From: Prinsepia uniflora
Taxonomy: Eukaryota; Streptophyta; Magnoliopsida; Rosales; Rosaceae
Assembly: GCA_032719365.1 (NCBI GenBank)
Contig: CM064871.1
Span: forward strand, 30,725,566-30,789,565
DNA: 64,000 nt
Reading direction: 5' to 3'
Each line of letters begins with the position of its first letter. The first letter of the stretch is position 1. A program made the translations under genes and the position numbers. The notes beneath the pieces are model-generated. The model was not told the origin of the DNA. It ran no database searches and was given only the letters and a program-made list of their open reading frames with translations. Of the stretch, positions 44,482 through 57,148 are shown in pieces.

Positions 44482-44803
44482 TGTAAGACCCGTGTCCTGG
44501 AGCGAAAGGTGAACAATCCCACATTCCTGCGAGGGGGAATGGTCTGGGAGAGGATGGTGGTGTGCCTTAAAGGTGTAGACACACACCTATCTAGCACTAG
44601 GCCTTTTGGGAGCTCAACTGGCTTTGGGGGGGATTGGAACCCCGAAGTTAAGCGAGTTGAGGATGGTGCAATTCCATGATGGGTGACCCCCTGGGAAGCT
44701 GTACCATGAGCTCCCGAAAACAAAACCGTGAGGGTGAGGCCCAAAGCAGATAATATGGTGCTAGATGAGTCGGGTCCTGACCGATGAGGGTCGGGTCCTG
44801 ACA
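44482..44803 (+). repeat. Cassandra 3' LTR
   Basis: 322 bp; 5S-like A-box region at about 44641-44655 and C-box region at 44678-44697. Confidence 0.9.
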
Positions 44804-44867
44804 GGCATACTGTTTTTGAAAACTGTTTTTACAAACATAATTTTAGCATACAACTACTTCTCATGAA

Positions 44868-47643
44868 TGATAGGACCTATCCTAATCCTCCTGGATTATC
44901 GTGGGATATGTCCTGCTCTTGTCTGACACTACCTGCTAGACTAAGGATAAAACTGTAACCCGTTCGAGGTTACCAGAGTGCACAATGACTTATGGAGTAC
45001 GCATCGGTATGTGATGTCCTGGTCTTTACTACAGCCCGCATCCGTAATCAACCTGAAGGGTATCAAAAACCATAAAAGTTGTGAGTTGACAAAAATAAAG
45101 AGTTTATAAAACCATTTAGCGAAAAGACGTTTATACCTTTCACGTAAAAGTACGCATGCATCAGAAAACAAGTATCTCATATAATTTCTTAAAATCAAAT
45201 CATTTTGCTTTTCAAATCCATAATCAGTGAAAAATGCTTTCCAAATCAATACCAATGAAAAAACATCTATCATATCTCATATCATCATAATCATCATCAT
45301 CATCAGTAACGATATCCGAGCAACGCGTGAACATATCACCAGCCGACGTTCCGCATATCGTCGTAAACATATAAACGATCGCTCATATAACATCAACAAT
45401 CCTAAGTCGAGCCTACCTCGGCTGCACGACAATAGGCAGTGATCGTGACCTCTCTAGGGGGAAATACATTCCTACCAGAGGCCGTCGAGACCTCTCCCTT
45501 TCCGGGGAAACTTATTCACGCCAGAACCGTATCAACCTCAAGGAATGGCCTCAGTGAAAACATTTATCAATGAAAACCACTCAGTAGGGACTCAGCCCAA
45601 AACCAAATCTCAATAGGGCCAAAGACCCGAAATATCATCTCAATAAGGTCACAAGCCCGAAATATAATTTCAATAGGGTCATAAGCCCGAATGTTATCTC
45701 AATAGGGTCACAAGCCCAACATATCATCTCAATAGGGTCACAACCCCTAAATCAACGGGGACAAGCCCGAATATTATTTTCAAATCCGAAAACCATTTCA
45801 CTATTCAAATCTTTATTCAAAATCACCTTTGACTATAATCTAAGTCAAGGTCAATGTTCAACTAGGTCTCAAGCCCGAAATAGAATTTCATGTATTTCCG
45901 TGAAATCATTAAAATTGGATATCAAATCTTTAGTTTCACACCTCTCCATGAAATCATTAAAATCACATAAATCACATGCACGTAGAATACCCAGCCTAAG
46001 CCCAAGTATCATATAAAAATAGAAATCTCGAAATACGTGTAATATCACATTTTCTATGAAAATGCCAATTCATCAACCCAAATCATATTTAAATCATATA
46101 CAATCAATGCATCTAAAATCATGTTCATAAAACATTTAAAACAGTTATGCATGCATAATTTAGAAAGAAAAGTCCACTCAAAGACCGTCCAAGCTGCGCG
46201 CTCACAATCCGCGTCGTAAGCCATTCAACATCTCCGGAACTTCTAGGCCTATCCAAATCATACTCAAAGGTCACTAACCATCTATACAAGTCTAAATCAT
46301 AAACCCTCACAACTCTCGGAATAGTAAATGTGTCCCGAACACGCTTTCTGAGGCTAAAAACCTCGAAATGACCTATCAAACGATCTCTGATGGACTTGAA
46401 ACCACCACCATTGGATTCATATAGTCGAAACCTTTCAAACAAGACCAGTTTGACCTCAAAATTCGTGCCCACGTACTGGTCAAAGTTTGGTCAACGAAAA
46501 GTCAACGGCCAACGACCAACGTTGATGTTAGCTGCTGACGTGGCACCCTACCATGTGTCACTAACACCCTCTGACACGTGTCTGCCACGTGGCACCCTAC
46601 AACGTGTCACGCTGACATGGCACTACCGCATGTCATGCTGACGTGGCATGATGACGTGTCATGCTGACCTCATCACGCTGACGTCATGCCTTCACTAGAG
46701 AAGACGACCGGCGCTGCCGTGTGCCGTCGTTTGGTTCGCAGGTCGATGGCTGGAGACCTCCAATTTTGGCCTGATTTTCAAACCTTCATATATCCCTCAA
46801 TACTCAACCAAATCCTACTTTTTTATATGGAAATCTATCTACTCGAGCAAAGTAATCCAAATCTGAACCCAAAATTGAGAGAAAGTATCTGGTTTTGAGG
46901 ATACAAGCTTTCAAAGTTTCGGCCAAACTTTGGGTCCACATTTTGGCCACTCTCATCGTCCAAAACCTTCCCTTTTTAATCCTATAGACTCCCCTCTCCT
47001 CAAAGAACATGAATATGGGCTTAGAATCATGTAAAAACATCTAAAATTGAAACCAACAATTAAACACCCATGGTTTACCTTTGTTTTTCATTATTTCCAG
47101 CCACCACCGTGGCCTCCGTCGTCTCCCTCGCCGTCTCTGTCTCTCTCACGTCCTCAACCCCTCTATGTGATCTCAGATGGTGCAAGATGAAGGAGATGAA
47201 ATGGGGAAGGGTGGGTTTCAGTTTGAATGATACAAAGAAGATGAAAATGGTTTGGATTTATGTATATGTAGTGGCCATCAATGGATGGGTGACACTTGTC
47301 ACTCATCCATTGGTCCAGGCCAAGGTCATTTGGGCCCCAATTTCAAATCCCAAAAGTCAACTTCTCGTAATTCGTACAACCATGAATAGTTCGTGAAACT
47401 ATCCTTGACCCGTAATTTTCCCGTACGATGTCCGATTTTGACGTGCCGTCTGCCTACAGACTTGTATCATCTCGATCTACGTGATGGACCTCCATCCACG
47501 TGCAATTGGCCTCCCGGGTAAAAAATTCAACATTTTACCCTTCTAGAGGCAAATTTATCATTTCACCAGGACTAATCCTGATTATTCTCGATTAATTCTT
47601 GATTCGTCTCGCTAATCACGTAATTTCAGGACGGGTCGTTACA
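44868..47643 (-). mobile_element. Solo LTR H, reverse, perfect TSD ATGAA
   Basis: 2776 bp. Plus-strand ends are TGATAGGACC and GGGTCGTTACA, with ATGAA at 44863-44867 and 47644-47648. It contains an ACGTGGCAC/TGACGT-rich stretch (46520-46690) and an array of AGGGTCACAAGCCC-type motifs (45590-45870). No interior is present. Confidence 0.92.
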
Positions 47644-47648
47644 ATGAA

Positions 47649-48053
47649 AGTATAACAAAATCAACTTTTTTAAATAATTATAGAAAAATCAATTTTTAAA
47701 AAAACACAATAATACTAAACTGGTTTAAAAAGTTAGATCAATCATTGAACTACATAGTCTAAAGAGTGGCTCCAATGATGCGACATGTTAAAAATAAAAG
47801 ACGTAAAAATATTACTCAATATAATATTGAATATACTAAGACACATTATATACTGGGCACAATAAATTTAACTAGAAAGGAAACGTATTATACTACAATA
47901 AAACAATATATCAAATCAATTAAATTCAACAAATTTAAAATAATTAATTAATTTAAAAAATTCACGATTTAATTTCTAACATATACATTTATACATTTAT
48001 TTCCTCTAGAAATATTCTCTCGACATACGTATAGTTCATCGAGACATAATAAA
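47649..48053. other. AT-rich spacer
   Basis: Nothing recognised. Confidence 0.5.
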
Positions 48054-48629
48054 TGTTGGGAAAAGTAGTTGAATGAAAATAATAACTCAAACCACAAAGA
48101 ATGATAAATATGTAAGAAAATAAAAGAGTAAAGAATAGAAAACACCGAATATAACGTGGCTCGGCAAAGTGCCTACGTCCACGGGGCAAAAATAACAAGA
48201 ACCTATACTAATGAAATTAGGGGTACAAAGATATGCACAACTTCAAGAACATCACTTGAAGGAAATATTCTTTCACACACCTTGTATTGCTATCTACATT
48301 ACAACACTCAACACTTTTAACTTGGAGTGCGCACTCTTCACTCTCTACTTGTAGGAAGATGTTTCTTTTGGACGAGATTGATGAAATATGCAAATGACAT
48401 CTCCTTATATAGGTCAAGGATGAACCATCTAGATGTCTTCATTAATACTTCATCCATCTACCTACTTCATTTATGAATCTTCTACATACTTCCTTCATGT
48501 ACTTTCTACATATATCTTGAGTTCATGCACTTTAAGATTAATAAAAAATCACAAGATAAAACCAATAATTTGGGACGCCCAAAATACATTTTATATATAT
48601 ACATTAATGTCGGGCTTGAATATTTTACA
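48054..48629 (+). mobile_element. Probable Ty1/copia solo LTR, 576 bp
   Basis: Starts TGTTGGGAAAAG and contains AACGTGGCTCGGCAAAGTGC followed by CTACGTCCACGG, a wording typical of plant copia LTRs, then a CTCCTTATATAGG box (48402-48414). A possible end is TTTTACA at 48629, with ATAAA on the left and ATAAG on the right as an imperfect 5-bp duplication. The start and core are fairly sure; the end is less so. Confidence 0.6.
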
Positions 48630-51600
48630 ATAAGATTCTCTCGTGTTGTGAGGTTGTGAATATGTTCACAAATGCATAGATACAATTTAAAAGGTGTGTA
48701 ATACGTCAACTGAATCTAGTTCAGTTGGTTCTAACGTTGATTTTTAGACAATTAATTTCAAATTTAAACCCCAATAACATATTGTATGAATAATTTTAAA
48801 AAATTTCTCCTCCGGATTTAAAAAAAAAAACAAAAAAAGGTGTAATACACGAAATCGATGAGAAAACATGCTGCATGCATCGAGGGGACACTCAAGATCA
48901 GTGGGAGGTAGACTTGCATTCTGCATGCACCACTCATTATTTATGATGTTTGGAGAAAATAGTGTCAGCAGGTGACAGAATTTCATGGAGTCGTGGGCAT
49001 ACATAATATTTTTCCAAGGAGATTTCGAATGTGTGTGTGTATATATATTAGAGGCCGGTGAGTCCCACCCAATATGACCTTCAAAAACTCTTCCATCCTT
49101 CCATCATCCACGCATCTTTTCAAATTTAGTCACCATTAATTCAATTGTTCATGCCTTCCATCACCATCTATCCCCAAGTCAACTATTCATTAATTAATAT
49201 CATATTTTGGGTTCAAATTTTGCAACCTGCCAACCACGCAATTTCATATATACACTTCCATTGCAACTACCACCATTATATATAGTTTTGTAATTAAGAA
49301 TTTAGATTTATTAATTTGATTCATGTAAATCATAAAAATAACGTATATTCATTAATTATTTTTTTTTTATCGCTATTATGGATTACTAATATATGGTCCT
49401 TTCTTTTATTTAAGATTTAGCTCATATGCATGATTGGAAACTTCAGAAAATATCAATGGTGCAACTTTAAATATATTTTTGAATTTGTTATATAAGCCCA
49501 TGTGGTTTCAAAATTTTGTTCATTGTTTGGATGAATGATGTTCCAGCTTGGTATTGTAGGTTGGGTTTGTGTTGACATAATTATGTTCCTGCGGGGACTT
49601 TGCATTTATGAATCCCATAATTAGGGCATATAAACTGTGGATTGTCTCTTGACTGTCTAAGTAGCCAACTACTTTACTGATTGTACGGACATCCTTTAGC
49701 AAATATATGTTCAAAGCTAGCTACGTACCCACACATCCCATTTGGAAAGGAAGGAAGTCATCCTCCACTACTTAGCCTTTTGTGTTTGTCGGCTATGTGC
49801 TTTGCCATAAAGTACTCTATCTCTCTCCCTTCCTTTGGAAAAAAAAAAGAATAATAATAACCTAGGGTTAAAAATTTCCCTTCGTTTGAAAAGAAAATAC
49901 TAACATTAAGCTAAATGTACGGCTACTTCCCAAGAACAAAAATAGTGGATATGAAAAAAGATAGGCAATAAGAGAAGTGAGTAATAAGAATAGTAGGTAC
50001 AAACATATCATCAAAATTTATTACCGTAAAATCTAGAAACTAATTCGGCAAATTCTAATGCGACAAAGTTGCACTAAGAGCTAATAAATCCACATCATTG
50101 AAATTTTACAAAATTACAAATTAAGCTCACAAAGACCCAAACATCATGTCAAGATAATTTTCGTAAAAAATTAACAAAATTAGAGGTTTTAGTCATTCAT
50201 ATGTATTAATAGTTTTAGTAAGAATTGAAATCCTCTTAATGAACTGTTTGTTTATTTGATATATACATATACAACGACGGATGGTAGCCTTGGGCTAGAA
50301 GAGCAGTAGCCTTTCCCACCCAAGGTTTGGCCTTTTAGAATTTTGAGTTTAGCCCAGTCCAATTTAATTAGTCCAGTCTAATTTAATTAGTCTAAGTAAA
50401 CACCCCCCTTAATTATTATTAAAATTTAATGACATATTTATCATCATATGTTATATAGGAGATTTTGGGTTCAAGAGTGATGTCGATATTCAATGTGTAC
50501 AATGTAATTCTCCTCATTTTAATATCATTGTACGTACGAAGAAAAAGTAAAAAAAAAATACTTGTGTACATTAACGGTAGAGTGGATTATGGAATCATTC
50601 ATTCCATTGTTGGTTATTGAGCATTTTTTTTACACATATATATATATATAACCAATAATTAGAGCCCTTAATTGATCCTTACAACTACATAAAGATCATA
50701 TTGGCAAAAAAAAAATAAAAATCAACCAAATTGGAGCCTTTTTTGCTATCTATATGTGCCAAAAACGATGGACAATTTTAATAACAATTATATATATATA
50801 TATATGATATTGTACCTGAATTCAATTAATTCGATAAATATGAATGTCTAAATAATTTATAATTAATTTATTTGAATTTTTGCATAACATGATTTTTACA
50901 TGACACTTTGAAACGACAATTTAATATCTGTAATTAACAATTGGAGAAACGAGCAAATTTACCTTAGGGCCGGGCAAGTGTCACTCCTTATCAAATCGCC
51001 AGATATATACTCGTCAGAAGAAAATTGTTCTTGTATTGATTTCAAATAACAATTCTCAACCTCACACACATGCATGGAACTGGTTATTAAAACAGTGTTA
51101 CAAATCAGATTTTTTTGATATGTTTTGTGCGTTTAACTAAATATATATTACATGTCACTCATTTTGCCACGTGGAAACTCTTCACCCAATTGTTTTTTTT
51201 TTTTGTTTTTTCTTCTTCCCTTTGTGTGTCTAGCTAAAAAATCATGAACATATGTATGAATGTTAGCTTAGTGATGAAAATGGAAAGCCAACTCAAGCTA
51301 AAAAGCTGTGCCCACTTACGTACGTACACATGCACAAACCCTAAACCATGTGGGAAGACAACAATATTGGAGAACCTACCCTAAATGCAAAAGCATATAC
51401 CCTAGGCCTAGGAGTACTCTAGGATGATTACCCTACAAATGGTGCTTTTAGGAGGATTGGGTGCTTTGCTCCTCCTAGAGGTTGTGATGTGGGATTCCGG
51501 GTATGGAAATATGTATATATAAAAAGTAAGCAAGGAAAGCACAAAGCAGCAGCCGGCAATCAAAAATTATGTAAACATGTACCCGCTGATCGAGTGCGCG

Positions 51601-52081
51601 CTGACATGCGGTATATATCGCGGTGCCCTAGCGATCGAGCACATGCACCATTTTGCATGCCCCTTGTTGTGTTTTTATAATTCATATGTATATGCATGCT
51701 GACTAATAATTATAACGTAAATTAATATTCCCAATAGTCCAATACTAGGTCATATTGACATCAAAAGTGTACTGTTTTCAAGAAATTTTATCAAGTATAC
51801 ATGTCACCGGATCGGATCTTTTTGAACAACGAGTCAGCAGGGTATATATGTACAAAGGTCTAACATAAATTAATATAATTAATTATTATTATTATAATTC
51901 TATTATGAGATAAATATATTTGAATTTTTTTTTACTTCTAAAATAAAAATGAATATCATTAATATTATGATCGTAATAGATAGAAATTTTATAATTGTTA
52001 GATTGAATCAAGATCGAGGTCCAAGAGGCGAATTGAGACTATATATGCAATAATGCAATATGAATGCATGAGACTTGAGAG

Positions 52082-52100
52082 TTTTTTTTTTTTTTTTTTT
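52082..52100. repeat. poly-T homopolymer
   Basis: 19 consecutive T. Confidence 0.9.
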
Positions 52101-52490
52101 GGCAAATGCTGGGTTGCCGGGCTGACTTAATTTATTCCTTTTGGCTTATATATCAGACTATATATGTAATATATTACTGGAAATCTGCGCGCCAACCGAA
52201 TTCGGATAATTAATAAACATTATTACTGAGGTGATTAATTGTTAATTAAATATAGAAAAGCATAATGACACGAGAAATCACCAGATCGATGCTATCTATT
52301 TTCCGGGCTGTCTCTTTTCTAAATCCAAATTAATTTTCTATAACGTACGTCATTGTTTTTTTCTCCGATAATTTCCATTTCCCGTTATATTATTTTCTCA
52401 ATTCATATGTCGTGCCCACCGGCAGGCTCACCCGGCCGGCCCCAACAGAATATTCGGATCTCACTTAGTTTGGTCGATGAAATCAAATGA

Positions 52491-52493
<3 letters not shown>

Positions 52494-52526
<33 letters not shown>
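52494..52526. repeat. (TA)n microsatellite
   Basis: About 16 perfect TA units. Confidence 0.95.
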
Positions 52527-52528
<2 letters not shown>

Positions 52529-53350
52529 CTTTTTTTTTCTCTTTGAAAAAAAAAAACTTACACGTCAATATTCCTTAAAATTCAAAAACATGTATTATTA
52601 TGTCATGTGTTCTTTTTCTCTTTTTCCACAATGTAATAATGAAAGCAAATCAGCTGCTGATCATAATTGATATCAAAATCAGAAAATGGTCGATTCTATA
52701 TATAATTCCGCTAGATACAGGCCTAAAAGTGATTATAGTACTTTATATACGTAGATTATTCTGCTCACTCTAAAAACAAAATCTATGTAAAAGAGTTGTA
52801 GATACCAACCCATTAATTAATTTACTATCCCAGTAAAATTTGAAAAGTAAAACTCATGAGTCATGGATGCTTGTATATACATCTAGCTCTAGGGTCAAAC
52901 TTTTGGGCTACATGGTTAATTATCTAACAAAACAGGGTCAAAATACATGGTTAATTATTATCCAAAACTATTTAAAAAGTATATCTACAATATTATCCCA
53001 CATTAATTTCATAGAAAAAATCTCTAGCTTCAATATTTAAAAATTGATTCAGAATAAAAGGTTAAGAACTCAGTTTGATAATTAGTTTATTTTTTAATTT
53101 TAGTAATAAAGTGAAAATGTAAGGGATAAAAAGATGATCCAATAATAAACCCGAGAGGAGAAAGAGTGATGGGAAGAAAGTAGAAGAAATGTGCATGAAA
53201 TTAATGGTAATGTACGTACATAAAATTAAAACCAAAACTAGAAATTGAGAATAATTTTGAGTTTCCCTTGCCATTTTTCTTCGATGATCATAATCTTCAA
53301 AACCCCTCGTATATATAATTTCCTCCATCTTTAACACCAACCACCCCCCC

Positions 53351-53351
<1 letters not shown>

Positions 53352-53396
<45 letters not shown>

Positions 53397-53400
53397 AAAA
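53352..53400. repeat. poly-C (35) joined to poly-A (14)
   Basis: A long C run directly followed by an A run. Length is unreliable in any assembly. Confidence 0.9.
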
Positions 53401-54287
53401 TGTGAAACAAAACGTCTTACTTAAAATAGTAATCATGATTATCAAAATGAGCCATTTATTAATATATAACCTTTTGGTCCCTCTAAAATTGTTGATCATA
53501 CTTTTTTGCCCTCGATTTAGTACAAAGCTAGTTTCTTCATCAGCAAGCTAGCCGAATAAACCAAGAGAGCTATAAAAAGTGCTTCATCAGCTAAACTAAT
53601 TAAATATATACATGCATATGTTCATCAGATTCCATCACAGATAGAGTTTTTTAGATTTTGAGATGAATATTTTGTACGTCGAGAGAGAGGGAGAAAGATA
53701 ATTGAGATGAATTTGCATCAGATTCCATCATAGATATAGTTCTTGAGATTTTGTATTGGAGAATCTTTGAAGAAAGTAAACGTCATGTCCCCTTGGCTTT
53801 AAGTGAAAGCCTAAAGTTAAGCCTTTGATTTTTTACCATAAAGTAAACAAACATTTTATCTATTTTATAATTAAGACTTTCTTGGGAAGGACAAGAGAAT
53901 CCAGTTCATGGCTTACACAAGCAACTAAACAAAGCACTCACTTACCTTTTTGACTCATGTTTATGAATTATCTATTTTATAATTAAGACTTTCCTTCACA
54001 TTTTCAATTATTTCTATAAATTATATCGACCCATCTTAGTTTTGCTTATTTATACTTGCGCTACGAAATAAGCATTAATTCCGATATAATATTATTTTTT
54101 TTTCATTTGTTAGTAATTAAGAATTTCTAAAATCGCTATGCAATAATATTCACAATATAATATAATGTTATCTTTTTCATTAGTTAATAATCGAGAGTTT
54201 TTAATATAATATTATATAATATAATATTCACAATATAATATAAAGTTATTCTTTTTCATAGATGATGATCATTCACCAAAATTGTCG

Positions 54288-54560
54288 CCTTATGTTGTTA
54301 TAGACGACAGTGAGAAATAAAAATCGTCGTCTGATTGGGTAACAAACGACGGCTTTGAAGGAATTACTATTTTTTTATCTATAATAGACGACAATTATTT
54401 ATCTAAACTGTCGTCTTATGTAGTCATAGATGATAGTCGAAAATAAATATTATCGTCTTTTTGGATAACAGACGGCGGTTTTGAAGGAATTATTAATTTT
54501 TCATTTACAATAGACGACGATGTTTTTGAAAAATCGTCATCTAATTAGACTTTAGACGAT
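54288..54560. repeat. 126-bp tandem repeat rich in AGACGAC/GTCGTCT palindromes
   Basis: Two degenerate units (starting near 54301 and 54427) share TAGACGACA, AACAGACGGCGG and TTTTGAAGGAATTA. Each holds oppositely oriented AGACGAC and GTCGTCT motifs. This resembles subterminal regions of CACTA-type elements, but no terminus or TSD was seen. Confidence 0.55.
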
Positions 54561-57148
54561 ACAAATTTTTTTTTTGTCTGATACGTTTCAAATAGATGTC
54601 ACTTGACAGGATCCATCTCAATCCCCCTGAATAATCTTGGGATGTACCTGCTCCCGTCTGGCACCATGTGCTACACAAGGGATAAAACCGTAACCCGCTC
54701 GGGGTTATCCAGAGTACGCAAGCATCGGCATGTGATGTCTCGATCTCTACTACAGCCCGCATCCCCGATCAACCTGAAGGGTATCAAAAACCATAGAAGT
54801 TGTGAATGGACAAAAATAAGCAGTTCAAAAAAATTTATCGCAAAGACATTTATACTCTTCACGTAAAAGCATGCATGCATCAGAAAACAAGTATTTCAAA
54901 TACTTTTCTCAAAAACAAATCATATTACTTTTCAAATCAAATCATTTGCTTTTCCATTCCATAATCATTGAAAACCTCTTTGCACGTGCACACAGCACTC
55001 ATAAAAAAAACATAACCAATCCTCGTATCCAACATCAGTCACGATATCCCAGCAACGCGTGCCCAATAGCTCTAGGACTGCTCCAATCCGAGCACGTCAC
55101 CGTGAACACATCACCGGCCGACGTTTCAGATCGTCGAGAACACATCACTGATCGATCTCCATATAATACCAGAAAACCTGAGTCGAGCCTCTCTCGCCTA
55201 CACGACAACAGACAGTGCTTCGTAACCTCTTCGAGTGAACACATGTAACGGCCCATCCCGGAATTCGGGATTAAGTTAGTAACTAATCATGAATAGTAGG
55301 GTTACTCGGTGATTAGTTATGCGAAGTCGGACGAACGATGCAAAATAACCGTTTTACCCCTAGTCGTGGGTAAAACGTTGACTTTTTATTCGGAAGGTCA
55401 AATGGACTTTGACCAATGACCGTGACGTATTTTGGGACGTCACGAGTTCATAGACAGGTGGCACGTTCGATTCTGACGTTCGGGGTGAAAGTTATGACGT
55501 TCGGAAGTACAAGGGCATTTTCGTAATTTGGATGAAAAGGGGGAAAAATGTTGAGTTTTTGACCGGGAGGTCCGATGGCCGAGGACCGTTAGGAAGGTCT
55601 TGATGTCCTGAGTCCGTAGACAGGCAGCACGCGTCGATCGGAGCTCGAATGACCAAATTACGGGTCTGGATGCGTGAGGGGCATATTGGTAATTTATCAA
55701 TCTGAGGGTAAAATGGTAATTTGTTTCGCAGGGGAACTGTTTGGTTGCCGTGAAAACAGAGTCTGATGCCCATGCCGTGAGTGACCTGTTCAATTGAATT
55801 GTTTAAACCGGGTCTAGGAATTGTTTAATCTAATTAACTTAAAGAATTGGGTTAGTGACAGTACACTAAGGGATTGTTTAATGCTAAGGTATAGTGCTAG
55901 GAGTGCTGGGTTGTGTTTGGTGCTGTTGGAATTAGAATGGAACAGAAATGGGTTTTGTTTCCACGTTTGATCAACCTCCCAAGACCATTTTGATTAGAGA
56001 ACGGTTATGGACGAATTGTTTAAGCCTTAGTGAGGGAACAGAGACAGAGTCGGAGCACGGGTTGTGTTGGTTGAGGTGAGTGCAGGAAACATTATTGAGT
56101 TGGTGCCTGTGAACTGAGGAAAACAGAGGCTTTGTTCAGGGCATGATCGACCTTCCGAAAGCCACAGTGAGTGAAATTGTGAACGGGAGAAGGATCTAGG
56201 GGGAGAGAACAGAGTTCGGAGAGGGAGAGAAGAAAGAAAGGAAGGAATTTGGGAGAGGAGAGTTCCAAAAAAACCCGAAACTTGTTCTTGAGTGAATTTA
56301 AATCCAGTTTCAAAATGTAGGCCAGCCCATGGCAAATTAAGGCTTTAATGAGTCCTCTGGGATAATTTCAAGTCGATCGCATACAAGTGGGAATAGATTT
56401 GATGCCGTTTTCGACTCTGAATGGACCTGTTGACCGAGAAGAAAATCGAGCTTGAGTTGTGATTTTGGAGGAGTTTAGAGGAGCAATTGGCAGGAGAAAC
56501 AAGTTCATACGAACACTACGAAGCTTCTGAGTGGGCCAATTTCAAGTAAACAATCGAGGTTGGTCGAGTTTGATGATTGAACAGTACCCAACTGTTCTTC
56601 GAAGTTCGACTTCTAATCGTCTGGATTCAGGTAAGATGTCACTGATTGGAGGTCACAGAACCCAAATTAGATGCTTGGCGATTCTATTGAACGTTTGAAT
56701 TGATGCACATAGGTTGGAATTGACGGATTCCCTGCCGGGTCACGCTGCGGGCCAACCGGACCCATTTACCAGACAGTCGGGTTGGGACGACGACTGTAGC
56801 TGGCGCGTGGGTGTCACGCGCAGCCACTCACGGCGGCGCGTGACGGCGCGTGGGACGGTTTTTAAGGTGATTTCAAAACGACTTTTGTCCTACACAATGT
56901 AACGAACATTTTAACGTTGGTTTTGAAATTATCGGACACCGTTTCGATGTTGTTACGAGGGTCCGAAGGTTTAGGTTACGTTTTTAATTAACGATTAATT
57001 TCTGGAAAATTATGGGAAATTATTATGTTGTTATCTAAGCCCTTAGTGACACTAAAGTATGTTTTCGGATAGGATTTGAAATTTCTGGAAAATATCGGAA
57101 ATTACGGAAATGCGCACAGCGCGGGAAAACGAGCTTATTGGACGATGT

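Larger units (their letters stand above)
44088..44803 (+). mobile_element. Complete Cassandra TRIM, 716 bp
   Basis: Two LTRs (44088-44410, 323 bp; 44482-44803, 322 bp), each TGTAAGACCCG...GGTCCTGACA, flank a 71-bp interior made of a primer-binding site (TGGTATCAGAGC, 44414-44425) and a G-rich polypurine tract (44468-44481). Flanks AGCAT and GGCAT differ by one base. Each LTR carries a 5S rRNA-derived segment with intact-looking A-box and C-box landmarks; this is the defining trait of Cassandra, which codes for nothing and relies on other elements. The two LTRs are very alike, so it is among the younger insertions here. Confidence 0.93.
48635..54287. other. AT-rich intergenic DNA, no recognised gene
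   Basis: 5.6 kb with no family-supported reading frame. It has several microsatellites and homopolymers and three local duplications: about 26 bp at 53627 and 53719 (CATCAGATTCCATCA), about 26 bp at 53858 and 53970 (ATCTATTTTATAATTAAGAC), and about 40 bp at 54144 and 54222. Confidence 0.5.

Noticed and set aside
45590..45870. CRISPR-like or satellite array of AGGGTCACAAGCCC motifs
   Set aside because: Spacing and sequence are irregular, and the same motif type occurs within sibling LTRs in an equivalent place.
51430..51482. Possible microRNA hairpin (TAGGAGGA...TCCTCCTA)
   Set aside because: The stem is only about 8 bp, and no known miRNA sequence was recognised.
53062..53499. Minus-strand open frame of 145 codons with a poly-Gly run
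   Set aside because: It exists only because of the poly-C tract; no domain is recognisable.
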